Source: Bradyrhizobium lablabi
GTDB lineage: Bacteria; Pseudomonadota; Alphaproteobacteria; Rhizobiales; Xanthobacteraceae
Direction: 5' to 3'
DNA: 64,000 nucleotides
Assembly: GCF_900141755.1 (NCBI RefSeq)
Contig: NZ_LT670844.1
Coordinates: 3,472,001 to 3,536,000 of the forward strand
Part shown: positions 42,576 to 52,233 of the stretch, piece after piece
Layout: every line of letters starts with the position of its first letter
Position numbering within the stretch: the first letter of the stretch is position 1
Translations under genes and position numbers: made by a program
The notes under the pieces: model-generated
The model's input: only the letters and a program-made list of their open reading frames with translations
What the model was told of the DNA's origin: nothing
Database searches by the model: none

Positions 42576-43871
42576 TCAATGGCCGGCCATCGCGGGAATT
42601 TCGCCGGCGATCATATCCGGCGGCACGACGTCGTCGGGGCCAAGCGCGTGTTCGGGCGCGAGTTCGCCCTCCCACTTCGCCACCACCGCGGTTGCCAGCG
42701 AGTTGCCGATCACATTGGTGGCGCTGCGTCCCATGTCGAGGAACGTATCGATGCCCATGATCATCAACAGCCCCGCCTCGGGAATGCCGAACTGGCTCAA
42801 GGTCGAGGCGATCACCACCAGCGAGGCGCGGGGAACACCGGCGACGCCTTTCGAGGTGATCATCAAGGTCGCCAGCATCGCCAGCTGGGTGCCGAGCGAC
42901 ATTTCGATCTTGTAGGTCTGCGCGATAAAGATCGAGGCAAAGGTGCAGTACATCATCGTGCCGTCGAGATTGAAGGAATAGCCGAGCGGCAGCACGAAAC
43001 TCGAAATCCGCGACGAGGCGCCGAAGCGGTTGAGGCCTTCGAGCGTCTTCGGGTAGGCGGCCTCCGAGCTTGCGGTCGAGAACGCGATCATCAGCGGTTC
43101 GCGGATCAGCCGCAGCAGATGGCTGTATCTCGGCCCGATGACGACGAACCCGACCATGACCAGGATGCCCCACAGGATCATCAGCGAGAGATAGAAGCCG
43201 CCCATGAAGACCACGAGCTTCCACAGCACCAATAGACCGTTCTTCGCCACCGTCGCGGTGATCGCCGCCCACACCGCGATCGGCGCGAACAGCATGACAT
43301 AGCTCGTCACCTTCAGCATGATGTGGCCGAGGTCATCGATCAGCGAAAGGATCGGCTTCGAGCGCTCGGGCATCGCGCCCATCGCGACCGAGAAGAACAC
43401 CGCGAACACCACGATTTGCAGGATCTCATTCTGCGCCATCGCATCCGCGATCGAGGTCGGAATCAGATGGGTCAGGAATTTTTCGATCGAGAAGGCCGAC
43501 ACCGGCAAGCCCGTGGATTGCGTCTTGTCCGGCAAAGTGCCGGGGAAATTCGCACCGGGCTGCAGCAGATTCACCATCACGAGGCCGAGCAGCAGCGAGA
43601 TAAAGGACGCGCTGACGAACCAACCCATGGTTTTCGCAAAAATCCGCCCCAGCTTGGCGCCGCTGCCCATATGGGCGATGCCGCCGACCAGTGTTGCGAA
43701 CACCAAGGGCGCGATGATCATCTTGATCAGGCGCAGGAACAGCATCGCGATCAGGTTTACGTCAGCGGCGATATCCGCCCTTATATCGGGAAGATAATTG
43801 AAGATCAGCGCCCCCATCACGATGCCGAGCGCCATCGCGACCAGAATATATTGCGTAAACCTGTTCGACAT
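42576..43871 (-). CDS. dctA: C4-dicarboxylate/proton symporter DctA
   Basis: A 431-residue DAACS-family secondary transporter with about eight membrane helices and re-entrant loops. Marks are the serine-rich hairpin AFSTASSEAAYPKTLE, the NLDGTMMY motif (YSFNLDGTMMYCTFASIFIAQ) and SKGVAGVPRASLVV. It imports succinate, fumarate and malate. I start at ATG 43871, preceded by GGGGGTAAGC. dctA in nodule bacteria is usually under DctBD/RpoN control, but no such regulator is adjacent here and I see no clear -24/-12 box. Confidence 0.93.
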   Translation of the reverse strand: MSNRFTQYILVAMALGIVMGALIFNYLPDIRADIAADVNLIAMLFLRLIKMIIAPLVFATLVGGIAHMGSGAKLGRIFAKTMGWFVSASFISLLLGLVMVNLLQPGANFPGTLPDKTQSTGLPVSAFSIEKFLTHLIPTSIADAMAQNEILQIVVFAVFFSVAMGAMPERSKPILSLIDDLGHIMLKVTSYVMLFAPIAVWAAITATVAKNGLLVLWKLVVFMGGFYLSLMILWGILVMVGFVVIGPRYSHLLRLIREPLMIAFSTASSEAAYPKTLEGLNRFGASSRISSFVLPLGYSFNLDGTMMYCTFASIFIAQTYKIEMSLGTQLAMLATLMITSKGVAGVPRASLVVIASTLSQFGIPEAGLLMIMGIDTFLDMGRSATNVIGNSLATAVVAKWEGELAPEHALGPDDVVPPDMIAGEIPAMAGH

Positions 43872-44085
43872 TTGCTTACCCCCGTAAGTTCCGGCGGCGA
43901 CGAGTTTGGCAGATTTTGGGGGCGACGCAACTCGCTTCCCCGGATCGACGGGTTTGCTACAATGTTCCCGTTGCGGGATGAACGTCCGCCGACTAGCGTC
44001 GTGCGCAACGCACAATGTGTGCAGGGTGCGCGTTTCCTGCGCGTCAATTGCATCAAGAAGCGTCACTTCGAGGGGAGAGAAAGCC

Positions 44086-45087
44086 ATGAGCGACACCGTC
44101 AACCGACAGGTCTTGCTGGTCGAGAAGCCGGCTGGGAAACTAGGGCCGGAGCATTTCAAGATGGCCAAGGCGACCATCCCCGAGCCCAAGGACGGCGAGG
44201 TGCTGGTGCGCCTGCGCTACATCTCGCTCGATGCCGCCAACCGGGCCTGGATGCACGGCGCGACCTATCGCGCGGCGGTCGAGGCCAACACAGTGATGGC
44301 CGGCGGCGGCATCGGCGAGGTGGTATCGTCGAAGGCGCCGGGGCTTGCGCCGGGCGACATTGTGTTCGGCGATACCGGCTGGCAGGATTACGCGGCTGTC
44401 CCCGCAAAACATCTGACCAAGATGCCGAAGGTCGAGCCGATGACGCATCTGCTCAGCGTCTACGGCATCGCCGGCCTCACCGCCTATTTCGGACTGCTCG
44501 ACATCGGCAAGCCTAAAGCCGGCGAGACCGTCGTGGTGTCAGCCGCGGCCGGTTCGGTCGGCTCGATCGTCGGCCAGATCGCCAAGATCAAAGGCTGCAA
44601 GGTCGTCGGCATCGCCGGCGGCAAGGACAAGTGCAACTGGCTGACGCGTGAGCTCGGCTTCGATGCCGCGGTCGATTACAAGGACGGCGCGGTGTTCAAG
44701 GCGCTCAAGGCCGCGGCGCCCAACGGCATCGATGTCTATTTCGACAATGTCGGCGGCGACATTCTCGAGGCGTGTCTGTCGCAGATGAACAATCGCGGCC
44801 GCATCGCCTGCTGCGGCGCGATCTCGCAATATGACGGCGTGCCGTCGGCGCATGGCCCGCGCGGCGTGCCCGGCCTGATCGTCGTAAAACGTCTCATCAT
44901 GCAGGGTTTTATTGTGATGGACTTCATGGATCAACGCGATGAGGCGCTGAGCGATCTGCAATCCTGGGTCGCCTCCGGCAAACTGAAGGTCCAGGAGGAC
45001 GTCATCAACGGGCTGGAGAACACGCCGAAGGCGCTGATTGGATTATTGGCCGGTGAAAACCGCGGCAAGCGGATGGTGAAGGTGTAA
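44086..45087 (+). CDS. NADPH-dependent medium-chain oxidoreductase (CurA/LTB4DH-like)
   Basis: A 333-residue MDR-superfamily enzyme without zinc ligands. NADPH-binding AAAGSVGSIVGQIAK (about 154-168), then the substrate tail GKLKVQEDVINGLENTPKALIGLLAGENRGKRMVKV, which is nearly diagnostic for the CurA/prostaglandin reductase branch. It would reduce alpha,beta-unsaturated carbonyls. GAGGGGAGAG precedes ATG 44086. The upstream open frame to 43906 crosses the dctA promoter and is not used. Confidence 0.9.
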   Translation: MSDTVNRQVLLVEKPAGKLGPEHFKMAKATIPEPKDGEVLVRLRYISLDAANRAWMHGATYRAAVEANTVMAGGGIGEVVSSKAPGLAPGDIVFGDTGWQDYAAVPAKHLTKMPKVEPMTHLLSVYGIAGLTAYFGLLDIGKPKAGETVVVSAAAGSVGSIVGQIAKIKGCKVVGIAGGKDKCNWLTRELGFDAAVDYKDGAVFKALKAAAPNGIDVYFDNVGGDILEACLSQMNNRGRIACCGAISQYDGVPSAHGPRGVPGLIVVKRLIMQGFIVMDFMDQRDEALSDLQSWVASGKLKVQEDVINGLENTPKALIGLLAGENRGKRMVKV

Positions 45088-45146
45088 GGCTCGGAGGTCG
45101 AGGCGAACTAAAGCGTGGACTCGTAATCTCCAGTTAGGGGAGACTC

Positions 45147-46130
45147 GTGCGACGCAGGGATTTCATCACGCTTCTCGGCGGCATAGGAGCGGCGGGCGCG
45201 TGGCCGGATTGCACGCGCGCGCAGCAGCCGGCAATGCCAGTAATCGGATTTCTCAGCAGCTTTACGACCAATCCGCGATTTGTTGCCGCGTTTCGTCAGG
45301 GCCTTGGCGAAACCGGCTACGTCGAGGGCCAGAACGTCGCGATCCAATACCACTGGGCGGAGGGAGGCCAATACAATCGATTGCCGACGGTAGCAGCGGA
45401 ACTGGTTGGCCGCCGAGTGGCTGTGATTGTGGCAAGCCCAATTCCCGCGGCCCTCGCTGCTAAGGCGGCGACCACGACGATTCCAATCGTTTTCGCGATT
45501 GGCAGCGATCCGATCGAGTCCGGTCTTGTGACCAGCCTTAACCGGCCGGGTGGAAATATTACCGGCGTAAGTTTTCTTAGCGTCGAGTTGGGGGCGAAGC
45601 GACTTGAACTGCTGCGCGATCTCGTACCCAAAGTCGCTTCAATTGCCTTGCTCGTGAATCCGAACAATACGAATGCGGAGCCGCAGACCAAAGAAACCCA
45701 ATTGGCGGCGGCGGGACTTGGACTGGATCTCGATGTCCTAAAAGCCAGCACAAGAGCCGATTTCGATCAGGCCTTCGCGACCCTGGTCCGACAGCGGGCC
45801 GGTGCCCTGGTCGTCAGCGCCGACCCGTTTTTCATCAGTCAACGTGATCATCTGGTCGCCCTGGCGGCGCACCATGCGGTGCCCGCGATCTACTATGCGC
45901 GCGAGTTTGCGGAGGCCGGCGGCTTGATGAGCTACGGGTCCAACTTTGCTGCTGCGAATCGTCAGGCGGGCGTTTATGCGGGGCGGATTCTCAAGGGCGA
46001 GAAGCCGGGTGACCTTCCGGTCATGCTGTCCGCCAAGTTCGAGTTCGTGATCAACCTCAAGACCGCCAAAGCACTCGGGGTTGAAGTGCCGGCAAAGCTT
46101 CTCGCGCTCGCCGACGAGGTGATCGAATAG
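45147..46130 (+). CDS. Orphan ABC_sub_bind substrate-binding protein, Tat-exported
   Basis: A 327-residue binding protein of the ABC_sub_bind (DUF534) family. Twin-arginine signal [18 protein letters not shown]. Body: [45 protein letters not shown], then [21 protein letters not shown]. The start is GTG 45147 with AGGGGAG just before. Bradyrhizobium genomes hold many such orphan copies with no permease nearby; the ligand is unknown. It is convergent with the RND efflux operon, with 21 bases between stop codons. Confidence 0.9.
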   Translation: MRRRDFITLLGGIGAAGAWPDCTRAQQPAMPVIGFLSSFTTNPRFVAAFRQGLGETGYVEGQNVAIQYHWAEGGQYNRLPTVAAELVGRRVAVIVASPIPAALAAKAATTTIPIVFAIGSDPIESGLVTSLNRPGGNITGVSFLSVELGAKRLELLRDLVPKVASIALLVNPNNTNAEPQTKETQLAAAGLGLDLDVLKASTRADFDQAFATLVRQRAGALVVSADPFFISQRDHLVALAAHHAVPAIYYAREFAEAGGLMSYGSNFAAANRQAGVYAGRILKGEKPGDLPVMLSAKFEFVINLKTAKALGVEVPAKLLALADEVIE

Positions 46131-46151
46131 CGATCGCGTGGCGTAAGCCTC

Positions 46152-49100
46152 TCAATGTCCGGCCTGCGGGCTCGTCTGCGCCGCGGGCGCCTTTCCCTTG
46201 TGCGACGTGAGCCAATTCTCGAACCGCTGCACCACGACAAAGAAGCTCGGCACGAACAGCACGGCGAGGCAGGTCGAGGCGATCATGCCGGAGAACACGG
46301 TGATGCCGATCGATTTGCGGGCGCTGGCGCCGGCGCCGCTCGCGAGCACCAGCGGCACCACGCCGAGGATGAAGGCAAACGACGTCATCAGGATCGGCCG
46401 GAAGCGGGCGCGCGCCGCCTCTACCGCCGATACCACTAGCGACTTACCGTCGCGCACATGCAATTCGAGCGCGACCTCGACGATCAGAATGGCGTTCTTC
46501 GCCGACAGCGCGATCAGGAGGATCAGCCCGATCTGGGTATAGAGGTTGTTCTCGATCCTTAAGCCCGTGAGCACCGCCATCGGGCCGATCAGCGAGAGCG
46601 GCACCGCGAGGATCACGGAGATCGGCGCGTACCAGCTTTCATATTGTCCGGCCAGCACCAGGTACACCAAAAGAAGAGCCAGGCCGAACGCCAGGTAGAT
46701 CTGGCCGCCGACGGATTTCTCCTGATACGACATCGCCGTCCACTCATAGCCAGTCCCCGGCGGCAAGGTTTTTGCGGCGATCTGTTCCATCAGGTCGATC
46801 GACTGGCCGGAGCTGTAGCCCTGGGCCGGCAGGCCGATGATGGTCGCGGACGGGTACAGATTGTACAGGCTGATCAGCGAGGGCCCGACCGTCGGCGTGA
46901 TGGTCGCGACCGTCCCGAGCGGGATCATGTCGTCCTGGCTGTTGCGCACCATCAGGTTTTCGATGTCCCGCGGGGTCAGGCGAAACTTCGCGTCGGCCTG
47001 GGTGTAGACCTGAAAGGTGCGGCCGAATTTGTTGAACTGGTTGATGTAGCTCGATCCGAGATAAGAGGACAGCGTCGAGAAGACCTGGTCGGTCGTGACA
47101 TGCAGGGTCTGGGTCTTGACCCGGTCAACCTCGACGTCGAACTGCGGCACCATCGCACGGAACGGCGCGTTAACGCGCTGCAGCGCGCTCTGGGTCTGCG
47201 CGTTGGCGACGATGGCGCCGGTGATGGCCTGCAATTTGCCGAAGTCGGAATTGCCATCGCGCAGCTCGACCTGCATGGCGAAACCGGCGGCATTGCCGAT
47301 GCCTTGAATGGGCGGCGGTGGAATCACGAGGATCCGCGCTTCCGGGATCGCCGCCAGTTTCTGGTTCAGGCCGATGATCAGCGACCGCAGATCCTCGCCC
47401 GGACCGCGCTCGCTCCAGTCCTTCAGGATCAGATAGGCGACGCCGGCATTGGCAAGGCTCGACGAATTATCGAGCGCCGATATGCCGGCAATGCTGATCA
47501 CCTGATTGACGCCCGGGGACTTGCCGGCCAGTTCGCTGACCTGATCGAGCACGCGCTGGGTGCGGTCGAGCGCGGCGCCATCCGGCAACTGCACGGCGGT
47601 GAGCAAATAGCCCTGATCCTCGATCGGAATGAAGCCGGTCGGAACCCGCGACAGGCCGTAGCCGCCAATGCCGATCACGATCAGCGCGACGATGACCGAC
47701 AGGTTGCTGTTTTCGGCCATACGGCCGATCAGCCGGCCGTAGCCCCGCTCCAGACGGTCATAGACCGCGTTGAAGCCGCGATAGAAAAAGTTGCGCTGTT
47801 CGGGCGGCACCGGCCGGCGTAGCCACAACGCGCATTGCGTCGGCTTCAGCGTCGCGGCGTTGACGGCGCTGAGCAGCGCGGTCGCGGCGATCACCAGCGC
47901 GAATTGCGAGTACATTCGCCCGGTCAATCCCGGCAGGAAGGCCGACGGCAAGAACACCGAAATCAGCACCAGCATGATGCCGATGATCGGCCCGAACAGC
48001 GCATCCATCGCGGCGATCGCGGCGTCATGGCCGGACATGCCGCGTTCGATATTATGGGCCGCGCCTTCGACGACGACGATGGCGTCGTCCACCACGATGC
48101 CGATCGCGAGCACGATCGCAAACAGGGTCGAGAGGTTGATGGTGAAGCCGAGCGCCGCCATCGCCGCGAAGGCGCCGATAATCGTCACCGGCACGGTGGT
48201 GGCCGGCACCAGCATCGCGCGCCAGTCCTGCAGGAAGATCAGGATCACGACCAGCACCAGGAAGCCGGCCTCGATCAACGTCTTGTAGACTTCGTCGATC
48301 GAGGCCGAGACGAATTTGGTGGTGTCGAACGGCGTGTCGTATTTGACGTCCTGCGGGAACTGGGCGGCGAGCGTCGTCATCTTCTTCTTGATCGCCCTCT
48401 CGACATCGAGCGCGTTGGCGCCGGGCGACTGGAAGATGCCGATGCCGGTGGCGGGCTTGTTGTTGAGCGAGAACACCTGACTGTAGGTCTGCGCGCCGAG
48501 CTCGACCCGGCCGACGTCGCGCACGCGCGTGACGTCGCCGTTATTTCCGGTCTTGACGATCACATCCTCGAATTCGCTGGGATCATCCAGCCGGCCGTTG
48601 ACGTTCAGCGTATATTGAAACGCCTGTCCGGCAGGCGTCGGTGGCATGCCGACCTGGCCGGCGGCGACCTGCTGGCTCTGCTGCTGGATCGCGTTGATGA
48701 CGTCCTGCGGCATCAGCCCGCGGACCTGCAGCTTGTTCGGATCGAGCCATACCCGCATCGAATACTGGCCCGCGCCGAACACGGTCACATTGCCGACGCC
48801 GGGCAGTCGCGACAGCTCGTCGCGGAGGTTGATGGTGGCGTAGTTTGAGAGAAACAGGCTGTCATAGGTCGAATTCGGCGACGTCAGGGTCACGAACAGC
48901 AGGATCGCCGTCGACTTCTTCTGCACCGTGACGCCCTGGTTCTGCACCGATTGCGGCAGCTGCGACAGCGCGCTCGACACCCGGTTCTGCACCAACACCT
49001 GCGCGAAATTGAGGTCGGTGCCGATCTTGAAAGTGACGGTGAGCGAATAGGTGCCGTCGGCGCCGCTATAGGACTGCATATAGAGCATGTCCTCAACGCC

Positions 49101-49313
49101 GTTGACCTGCTGCTCGATCGGCAGCGCCACGGTGTCGATCACGGTCTTGGCGCTGGCGCCGGGATAGCGCGTCGTGACCGACACCGTCGGCGGCACCACG
49201 TCGGGATATTGCGCGACCGCGAGGCTGAACAGCGCCACGCCGCCAATCAGGATCATCAAAATCGCGATGACGTTGGAAAGGACCGGCCGCTCGATGAAGA
49301 ATTTCGAAATCAT
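46152..49313 (-). CDS. RND-family multidrug efflux transporter (HAE1 type)
   Basis: A 1053-residue inner-membrane pump. N-terminal MISKFFIERPVLSNVIAILMILIGG, twelve membrane helices in two groups of six around two large periplasmic loops, and the proton-relay sequence LAIGIVVDDAIVVVEGAAHN in helix 4 are standard for AcrB/MexB relatives. It exports hydrophobic drugs, dyes or solvents using the proton gradient and needs an adaptor and an outer-membrane channel. The adaptor gene lies 8 bases upstream. No outer-membrane TolC-like gene is present in the window. No dedicated regulator adjoins the operon. Confidence 0.95.
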   Translation of the reverse strand: MISKFFIERPVLSNVIAILMILIGGVALFSLAVAQYPDVVPPTVSVTTRYPGASAKTVIDTVALPIEQQVNGVEDMLYMQSYSGADGTYSLTVTFKIGTDLNFAQVLVQNRVSSALSQLPQSVQNQGVTVQKKSTAILLFVTLTSPNSTYDSLFLSNYATINLRDELSRLPGVGNVTVFGAGQYSMRVWLDPNKLQVRGLMPQDVINAIQQQSQQVAAGQVGMPPTPAGQAFQYTLNVNGRLDDPSEFEDVIVKTGNNGDVTRVRDVGRVELGAQTYSQVFSLNNKPATGIGIFQSPGANALDVERAIKKKMTTLAAQFPQDVKYDTPFDTTKFVSASIDEVYKTLIEAGFLVLVVILIFLQDWRAMLVPATTVPVTIIGAFAAMAALGFTINLSTLFAIVLAIGIVVDDAIVVVEGAAHNIERGMSGHDAAIAAMDALFGPIIGIMLVLISVFLPSAFLPGLTGRMYSQFALVIAATALLSAVNAATLKPTQCALWLRRPVPPEQRNFFYRGFNAVYDRLERGYGRLIGRMAENSNLSVIVALIVIGIGGYGLSRVPTGFIPIEDQGYLLTAVQLPDGAALDRTQRVLDQVSELAGKSPGVNQVISIAGISALDNSSSLANAGVAYLILKDWSERGPGEDLRSLIIGLNQKLAAIPEARILVIPPPPIQGIGNAAGFAMQVELRDGNSDFGKLQAITGAIVANAQTQSALQRVNAPFRAMVPQFDVEVDRVKTQTLHVTTDQVFSTLSSYLGSSYINQFNKFGRTFQVYTQADAKFRLTPRDIENLMVRNSQDDMIPLGTVATITPTVGPSLISLYNLYPSATIIGLPAQGYSSGQSIDLMEQIAAKTLPPGTGYEWTAMSYQEKSVGGQIYLAFGLALLLVYLVLAGQYESWYAPISVILAVPLSLIGPMAVLTGLRIENNLYTQIGLILLIALSAKNAILIVEVALELHVRDGKSLVVSAVEAARARFRPILMTSFAFILGVVPLVLASGAGASARKSIGITVFSGMIASTCLAVLFVPSFFVVVQRFENWLTSHKGKAPAAQTSPQAGH

Positions 49314-49321
49314 GACCGGTC

Positions 49322-50521
49322 CTATTTGGCCGCTGCCGGCGCCGCTTCGGCCTTCTGCACTTGCGGATCGACTTTCTGGCCCGGGATCGCGCGCAATAAT
49401 CCGGCGATGACGACGCGGTCATCGGCCTTCAGGCCGCTTTCGATGACGCGCAGATCGCCCTCGACCGGCCCGGTCTGCACCTTGCGCTGCTCGACGACGT
49501 TGTCGCCGTTCACGACCAGCACATATCGTCCGGCCTGATCGCTGCCGAGCGCGACGTCGGGCACCAGCAACGCGTCGTGCTGCTGCACCAGCGGAACGCG
49601 GACGCGGACATAATACCCCGGCAACAGGACGCGATCGGGATTTGGCAGCAGGCCGCGCACCGCCAGCGTTCCGGTCGACTGGTTGACGGTCGGCGCCGCA
49701 TAGTCGAGCTTGCCCTTGTGCGGATAACCGGTTTCGGTCTGCAAGCCGACCTCGATCGCAACCTGCTTGAGATCGTCCGACGTCAGTCCCCGCCGCAAGG
49801 CGTCTGCCCGAATCCGCAGCACATCCTGTTCGTTGACGTTGAAATTGACGTAGATCGGGTCGAGCGCCACGATGGTCGCAAGCTGTGTCGGCGACGACGC
49901 GCCGACCAGCTCGCCGACCGAGATCAGATGCGCGCTGACGATCCCGTCGAAAGGCCCGACCACCTTGGTATAGCCAAAATTGACCTCGGCGATCCTGGTG
50001 TTGACCTGGGCCTGCTGCAGATTGGCTTGGGCGTTGTCGCGGTTGGAGGTCGACGTATCCAGCGTCGCCTGCGACACGGCTTGCCTCGCGACCAGATCCG
50101 ACTGCCGCTTGAAATCGGCATCGGCCTGCTTCATCGACGCCTGCGCGCCGGCCTCAGCGGCCTGGGCTTGCTCGAGTTTTAGCTTGTAGGTATCGGGCTC
50201 GATCGTGAACAGCGTCGTGCCTTCCTTCACGAAGGTGCCGTCCTGGTAATTGATCGATTGCAGAAAGCCCTGTACCCGCGCGACCAGATCGACGCTCTTG
50301 ATCGGCGCGGTGTTGCCGGTGGCCTCGAGATAACGCGTGATACTCCGCGCCACGGGAGGCGCGACCTCAACCTTCGGTGGCGGCGGCGGCACAAAACTAT
50401 TTTGTTCGCAGGCACTTAATGCGACGCACGCGAATATGACGAAAGCAATACGGGAGGCGGCGGCTGCTTGCCCCACGCTGCCGTTCAACGTGATGCATGC
50501 TGGCGAACACGAAGGCTTCAT
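49322..50521 (-). CDS. RND efflux periplasmic adaptor lipoprotein
   Basis: A 399-residue membrane-fusion protein started at ATG 50521. It has a lipoprotein signal IAFVIFACVALSAC with lipid-accepting Cys about residue 39. Then come a biotinyl-lipoyl domain (VDLVARVQGFLQSINYQDGTFVKEG), a long alpha hairpin (KLKLEQAQAAEAGAQASMKQADADFKRQSDLV) and beta-barrel and membrane-proximal domains ending DDRVVIAGLLRAIPGQKVDPQ. It links the pump to an outer-membrane channel. First gene of the operon. Confidence 0.93.
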   Translation of the reverse strand: MKPSCSPACITLNGSVGQAAAASRIAFVIFACVALSACEQNSFVPPPPPKVEVAPPVARSITRYLEATGNTAPIKSVDLVARVQGFLQSINYQDGTFVKEGTTLFTIEPDTYKLKLEQAQAAEAGAQASMKQADADFKRQSDLVARQAVSQATLDTSTSNRDNAQANLQQAQVNTRIAEVNFGYTKVVGPFDGIVSAHLISVGELVGASSPTQLATIVALDPIYVNFNVNEQDVLRIRADALRRGLTSDDLKQVAIEVGLQTETGYPHKGKLDYAAPTVNQSTGTLAVRGLLPNPDRVLLPGYYVRVRVPLVQQHDALLVPDVALGSDQAGRYVLVVNGDNVVEQRKVQTGPVEGDLRVIESGLKADDRVVIAGLLRAIPGQKVDPQVQKAEAAPAAAK

Positions 50522-50624
50522 TCCCGTGGCCTCATTCAATTTTGCGCTTGCGAAGATATTTGTTCTGAGCACGGCTTTCCGCGATCCATGAATAGCAACA
50601 ATCTACTTGCAGTGAAACCCGAAA

Positions 50625-50955
50625 CCGAAAATGATGCCGGCCGCGAAAATTGGTCTGTCACCTCTTTTGAAATTTCACTTCAGCGGTGCTCAAGCGACAG
50701 CGAAGGATTTCTCAAAATGATCGACACGTTAAAACGTTGGGCGCCAATCGCAACCACCATATTCATGGTAGTGACGCCGGCACTCGAAAACGAACATGAT
50801 GCCGGCCGCTAACATTGGTCTGTCACCTCTTTTGAAATTTCACTTCGATTGCAGCGGCGGCTCAAGCGACAACGATAAGGATTTCTTAAATGATCAGCAC
50901 GTTAAAGCGTTGGGTGCCACTGGCAACCGTCATATTCATGGGAGTGACTCCCGCA
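50625..50955 (+). repeat. Tandem duplication of a leader region, about 165 bases each
   Basis: Copy 1 covers about 50625-50775 and copy 2 about 50792-50955. Shared blocks include ATGATGCCGGCCGC, TTGGTCTGTCACCTCTTTTG, AAATTTCACTTC, CTCAAGCGACA and the first ~60 coding bases (ATGATC...ACGTTAAA). Copy 2 leads into the cysteine-rich protein at 50890. Copy 1 is cut off after the signal peptide. Divergence of about 20 percent shows the event is not recent. Confidence 0.88.
50717..50812 (+). pseudogene. Truncated duplicate of the cysteine-rich protein signal peptide
   Basis: ATG 50717 to TGA-type stop at 50812, 31 residues: MIDTLKRWAPIATTIFMVVT then PALENEHDAGR. The first 22 residues match the start of the protein at 50890 (MISTLKRWVPLATVIFMGVT). 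After PAL the frame runs into the beginning of the second copy. It is a relic of duplication, or possibly a short leader peptide; no mature domain is left. Confidence 0.8.
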
Positions 50956-51741
50956 TTTTCGCAGGCGCCGACCGATGCGCAACGCGGCGCCATCCGGTCC
51001 GAATGCCGTTCGGATTATGAAGCCCATTGCGCCAGCATTCCGCCGGGCGGCGCGGCGTCGCTGCAATGCCTGCAGAAAAACATGTCGAGCCTCGCGCCGG
51101 GCTGCCAGGCCGCCGTGCGCGCGGTAGAAGCCCCGGCCGCGCCCAAGGCCGAGACCGCCCCTGCCGCCGCTCCGGCCAAGGGCACTGCTGAGACCACGGC
51201 TCCGGCTGCAGCCCCCAAAGCTGCGGCGAGCACCACGGCGAAAAAGCCAAGCAGCGCGCAAATTTCGGCCATTCGCAGCGCGTGCCGCTCCGATTATCAA
51301 AAAGTCTGTGCCGGCGTGCCGACCGGAGGCGCGCCTGCCCTGCAATGCCTGGAAAAGAACAAGTCGAAAGTTTCCGCAGGCTGCGCGACCGCCGTCAGCG
51401 CCGCGACCGGCGGCGGCGCCGCACCGGCGGCAGGCGGCGCGCCGGCAGCGGATACGGCGACCGCAAGTCCTGGGGCAGCAAGTCCTGGGGCAGCAAGTCC
51501 TGGGGCAGCAAGTCCGGGAGCGGCAGCCCCCGCCGCGGCGCCGCCACCCGCGCTGGCGCTGCGCCCGATGCGGCCGCGCGAAGAATTGTTCGTGCTGCGA
51601 TCGGCATGTGGCGGCGACGTCCGCTCGCTTTGCGCCGGCGTTCAAGTAGGCGGTGGCCGCGTCATCCAGTGTCTGGCGAGCCAGGCCGCCGCGCTGTCGC
51701 CGGCCTGCAAGGAAGTGCTGGGCCAGTTCGCCGCGCAGTAA
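50890..51741 (+). CDS. Secreted protein with three cysteine-rich repeat domains
   Basis: A 283-residue exported protein. Signal peptide to about residue 25 (TVIFMGVTPAFSQ). Three copies of a four-cysteine unit follow: SECRSDYEAHCASIPPGGAASLQCLQKNMSSLAPGC (about 37-72), SACRSDYQKVC...LQCLEKNKSKVSAGC (about 130-165) and SACGGDVRSLC...IQCLASQAAALSPAC (about 240-275). The pattern C-x6-C-x(10-13)-C-x(10-11)-C is that of the GLG1-type cysteine-rich repeat. Ala/Pro-rich linkers join them; the second contains SPGAA repeated four times, encoded by a perfect DNA tandem repeat. Function is unknown; a single-repeat paralogue lies at 52234. Confidence 0.88.
   Translation: MISTLKRWVPLATVIFMGVTPAFSQAPTDAQRGAIRSECRSDYEAHCASIPPGGAASLQCLQKNMSSLAPGCQAAVRAVEAPAAPKAETAPAAAPAKGTAETTAPAAAPKAAASTTAKKPSSAQISAIRSACRSDYQKVCAGVPTGGAPALQCLEKNKSKVSAGCATAVSAATGGGAAPAAGGAPAADTATASPGAASPGAASPGAASPGAAAPAAAPPPALALRPMRPREELFVLRSACGGDVRSLCAGVQVGGGRVIQCLASQAAALSPACKEVLGQFAAQ
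51466..51525 (+). repeat. 15-bp tandem repeat, four copies, in coding sequence
   Basis: AGTCCTGGGGCAGCA at 51466, 51481 and 51496 (three identical copies) and AGTCCGGGAGCGGCA at 51511. Each unit encodes SPGAA, so copy-number change keeps the frame and only alters linker length. Confidence 0.95.
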
Positions 51742-51797
51742 GAGAGAATTGCGCACATGAGCCGCCGGCGGTCCGCATTGCTTTGCACGACCGCCGG

Positions 51798-52154
51798 CTA
51801 TTCGCCGCGAAAAGCGAGGATCAACTGGACCAATCGGACCGACAGCACGAAGTAGCAGAGCGACATCGCGATCTGGTAGGCGGCGTGCCACTTCAGCCTT
51901 GCAAGCTTGGAAAGGCCGTCGACGAAATTCAGGATCAGAAGGACGATGCCGAATAGCTCAACGCCGAGCCCGACCAGCCCATGACGGAGATAGCCGAACA
52001 GAACGATCGCCGGTTCGTTGCTCGAAACATGGGCGCCCGCCGAGATGATCAATGTCGCGACGATCATTCTTTCGGCGTAACCAAAAATTTGCGTGCAGGC
52101 TTGTTCGAGATGTTCAGCGTAGAAAGCAAGCCATCTGGTTTTGATATCCTGCAT
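51798..52154 (-). CDS. Four-helix membrane protein of unknown function
   Basis: A 118-residue protein with AGGAG 6 bases before ATG 52154. Hydrophobic segments: RMIVATLIISAGAHV, GYLRHGLVGLGVELFGIVLLILNFV and YQIAMSLCYFVLSVRLVQLILAF, after a soluble amphipathic start (MQDIKTRWLAFYAEHLEQAC). It resembles small PsiE-like or two-pore membrane proteins only in size and layout; I do not recognise the family. It lies between two cysteine-rich repeat genes but on the opposite strand. Confidence 0.7.
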   Translation of the reverse strand: MQDIKTRWLAFYAEHLEQACTQIFGYAERMIVATLIISAGAHVSSNEPAIVLFGYLRHGLVGLGVELFGIVLLILNFVDGLSKLARLKWHAAYQIAMSLCYFVLSVRLVQLILAFRGE

Positions 52155-52233
52155 GGTTTCTCCTGGCGTGCTCAACCCGCGATTTGTCGGAGTCAATAAT
52201 TCCGCGCTCAAGCAACAATAACGATCCTCAGAA

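Noticed and set aside
51466..51525. Regular short repeats considered as a CRISPR array
   Set aside because: Units are contiguous, in frame inside a gene, with no spacers and no cas genes.
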